Of a stretch of DNA of 6,439 nt, positions 5,078 to 6,439 are shown in pieces. The notes beneath the pieces were generated by a model. The model saw nothing but the letters and a program-made list of their open reading frames with translations, ran no database searches and was not told the origin of the DNA. Source of the DNA: Planctomycetota bacterium (GTDB lineage Bacteria; Planctomycetota; Phycisphaerae; Sedimentisphaerales; UBA12454); assembly GCA_018828825.1 (NCBI GenBank), contig JAHJUV010000007.1, positions 1 through 6,439 of the forward strand. Reading direction: 5' to 3'. Numbering within the stretch: position 1 is the first letter of the stretch; the number at the start of each line of letters is the position of its first letter. A program made the position numbers and the translations under genes.

Positions 5078-5770
5078 ATGGAAAATTATTTCAACTACGG
5101 AAAGATAAAGCAATACCTCAAAAAACCCGCGGTCAGAACGGCTATCGCTTTATCCGCCTGGCTGCTGATTTTCCTGTTTGTATTCTGGCTTATCAGGCTC
5201 TTCAGCATCCCCAGCTATTACCGAACATTCAAATCTGTATCCGACGGACAGGTGAGTCTATACCTTACAAATTATATCCTGCCCGAACTGCATAACAAAT
5301 CGCAGTATGGCCGGCCGTTCGACCTTGTTATCTCGCAGGACGGCATTAATGATATTATTACAAGACATATTGACGCTAATAGTCTGCAGCAGTCTGGATT
5401 TTCAGATTTAAGCGTTACTTTTAAGAAAGGCAGGATGCTTCTGACGGGCAAAACATCTTATTGGGGGTTTGATTTTGTTACAACGGCCGTTTTAAGACCT
5501 TATATAGACAAGAAAGGCTATTTCCGCCCCGGCGTATCGAAGATACTGGCAGGCAAAAGCGGTCTTCCGTTTGCCGATGAGATAGTGAAAAGAAAAATCC
5601 TTTATAAACTCGCTTCCATTTCAGACGACTCGAATATCGCCGGTGTTGTTGGTATCCTTTTCGGCGGTGATAAAACGGAGCCTGTATTTACACTCAATCA
5701 TACGAAATTGCGCATTGAAAAAATAACGGTGCGAAAAAGAGAAATAACAATTAATTTTATTCCTCAATAG
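5078..5770 (+). CDS. Single-pass membrane protein of unknown function, YpmS-like pattern
   Basis: The 230 residues start with a basic segment (K9, K11, K15, K16, R20), then a hydrophobic helix at about 21-39 (A-L-S-A-W-L-L-I-F-L-F-V-F-W-L), then about 190 residues probably outside the membrane. The N-terminus should face the cytoplasm by the positive-inside rule. The outer part alternates short strands: a segment F-D-L-V-I-S-Q-D-G-I-N-D-I-I (81-94), a strand-turn-strand V-T-F-K-K-G-R-M-L-L-T-G (113-124), a V-L-R-P-Y-I-D-K-K-G-Y-F (138-149) and a G-L-P-F (162-165). This order recalls Bacillus YpmS (DUF2140), a membrane-anchored protein of unclear role; this is a pattern resemblance only. The start has an AAGGAAG site. 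ispE follows 14 bases after the stop, so they are probably one operon. A role at the envelope is likely but unproven. Confidence 0.75.
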   Translation: MENYFNYGKIKQYLKKPAVRTAIALSAWLLIFLFVFWLIRLFSIPSYYRTFKSVSDGQVSLYLTNYILPELHNKSQYGRPFDLVISQDGINDIITRHIDANSLQQSGFSDLSVTFKKGRMLLTGKTSYWGFDFVTTAVLRPYIDKKGYFRPGVSKILAGKSGLPFADEIVKRKILYKLASISDDSNIAGVVGILFGGDKTEPVFTLNHTKLRIEKITVRKREITINFIPQ

Positions 5771-5784
5771 AATAGTTGGATAAG

Positions 5785-6439
5785 ATGAAAGAAAAGTATT
5801 TAAAACCACAATTCGAAATGTCGGGTGAAGCTTTGGTTGCCAGGGCGCCTGCGAAAATCAATCTCTCTCTTCTGGTCGCCGACAAAAGACCTGACGGCTA
5901 CCACAATATAGAAACCCTGATGGCAAAAGTTACTCTTTACGATGAGTTGATTTTTGAAGAAGGTAAAGAGGAGGGAATTGAGCTTTTATGTAACGGCCAT
6001 TGGTCGCCCGCCGGCCGGGATAATCTTGTTTACAAGGCATGTCGATTATTTTACGACGCTATTAATACAGAACCTCGTATTAAGCTGACTCTTACCAAAA
6101 ATATCCCTGCTGGTGCAGGTCTCGGCGGCGCCAGCAGCGATGCCGCGACGGTTCTTTTGGCTCTGAACAAACTGCACAATCAATCACTAAATAGTAAGGA
6201 ACTCCATAAACTTGCCGGACAAATTGGAAGCGACGTACCATTTTTTTTGGATGGGCCTTTAGCTCTTTGCAGTGGCAGGGGAGAGAAAGTAGGAAGGATA
6301 GATAAAACGTTCCCCTTTACAGCAATTCTTGTTCTCGCAGATATAAATGTTTCTACTAAAAGGGTTTATGAAAGTTTCAGGGTAGATTTAGAACTTTTCA
6401 ACTCACTTCACGAACAAATCAAAAGCTGCATTTCCAAAA
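5785..6439 (+). CDS. ispE: 4-diphosphocytidyl-2-C-methyl-D-erythritol kinase (IspE), cut by right edge
   Basis: IspE phosphorylates CDP-methylerythritol in the MEP pathway to isoprenoid precursors, and so supports quinones and the undecaprenyl carrier for peptidoglycan. 218 codons are present and the C-terminus is missing at the window edge. It is a GHMP kinase: A-P-A-K24-I-N-L near the start with the conserved lysine, R-P-D-G-Y-H (35-40), the ATP loop P-A-G-A-G-L-G-G-A-S-S-D-A-A (108-121), I-G-S-D150-V-P-F-F with the catalytic aspartate, and C-S-G-R-G-E (162-167). The ATG at 5785 has a GGA site six bases upstream. An ATG at 5818 would give a protein closer to the usual IspE start, so 11 extra residues are uncertain. 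It lies 14 bases after the membrane-protein gene, in the same direction, with no promoter visible between. Confidence 0.95.
   Translation, partial: MKEKYLKPQFEMSGEALVARAPAKINLSLLVADKRPDGYHNIETLMAKVTLYDELIFEEGKEEGIELLCNGHWSPAGRDNLVYKACRLFYDAINTEPRIKLTLTKNIPAGAGLGGASSDAATVLLALNKLHNQSLNSKELHKLAGQIGSDVPFFLDGPLALCSGRGEKVGRIDKTFPFTAILVLADINVSTKRVYESFRVDLELFNSLHEQIKSCISK

Noticed and set aside
4988..5113. 42-residue N-terminal extension of pyrF
   Set aside because: Not part of the PyrF family, overlaps the divergent gene start, and a strong AAAGGAA site supports the start at 4987.

Overview
The window looks like chromosomal DNA from a planctomycete, probably a Phycisphaerae/Sedimentisphaerales-like lineage. 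I base this on the MurD nucleotide-fold loop (GLGVFGGGV) and its NDSIATTPE motif, the PilZ protein type, the subfamily-2 PyrF, and a moderate-GC genome with good Shine-Dalgarno sites. This is an inference from remembered family signatures, not from a search. It holds core metabolic and cell-wall genes broken up by a small block of accessory DNA.

Left part (1-546). A truncated PilZ-domain gene (c-di-GMP receptor type) runs off the left edge on the minus strand and has its own promoter. The 344-base gap before the murD 3' end has no convincing protein gene. It does hold, on the plus strand, a good sigma70 promoter followed after about 80 bases by a strong intrinsic terminator. This is the layout of an orphan small RNA gene.

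Middle part (547-4045, all minus strand). In transcription order the block is: a near-perfect consensus promoter, a probable type II restriction endonuclease, a beta-class DNA methyltransferase, a 25-codon broken copy of the murD 5' end, a small MNT-type nucleotidyltransferase without a visible HEPN partner, a 63-base array of nine heptads, and the intact murD. The broken murD start is about 76% identical to the intact one, mostly with synonymous differences. This suggests that the restriction-modification block arrived, or was rearranged, together with a piece of a diverged murD. The heptad array lies directly before the intact murD start, which has no Shine-Dalgarno site.

Right part (4046-6439). 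pyrF (pyrimidine synthesis, minus strand) is divergent from a two-gene plus-strand unit. That unit is a single-pass membrane protein of unknown role, with a pattern recalling the YpmS/DUF2140 type, followed 14 bases later by ispE (isoprenoid precursor synthesis), which is cut by the right edge. murD and ispE both feed cell-envelope synthesis (peptidoglycan and polyprenyl carrier), and pyrF supplies UMP for UDP-linked precursors. Any functional grouping is loose because the units are divergent.

The most interesting points are the promoter-terminator small RNA candidate, the duplicated murD head next to a restriction-modification operon, and the heptad array at the murD start.
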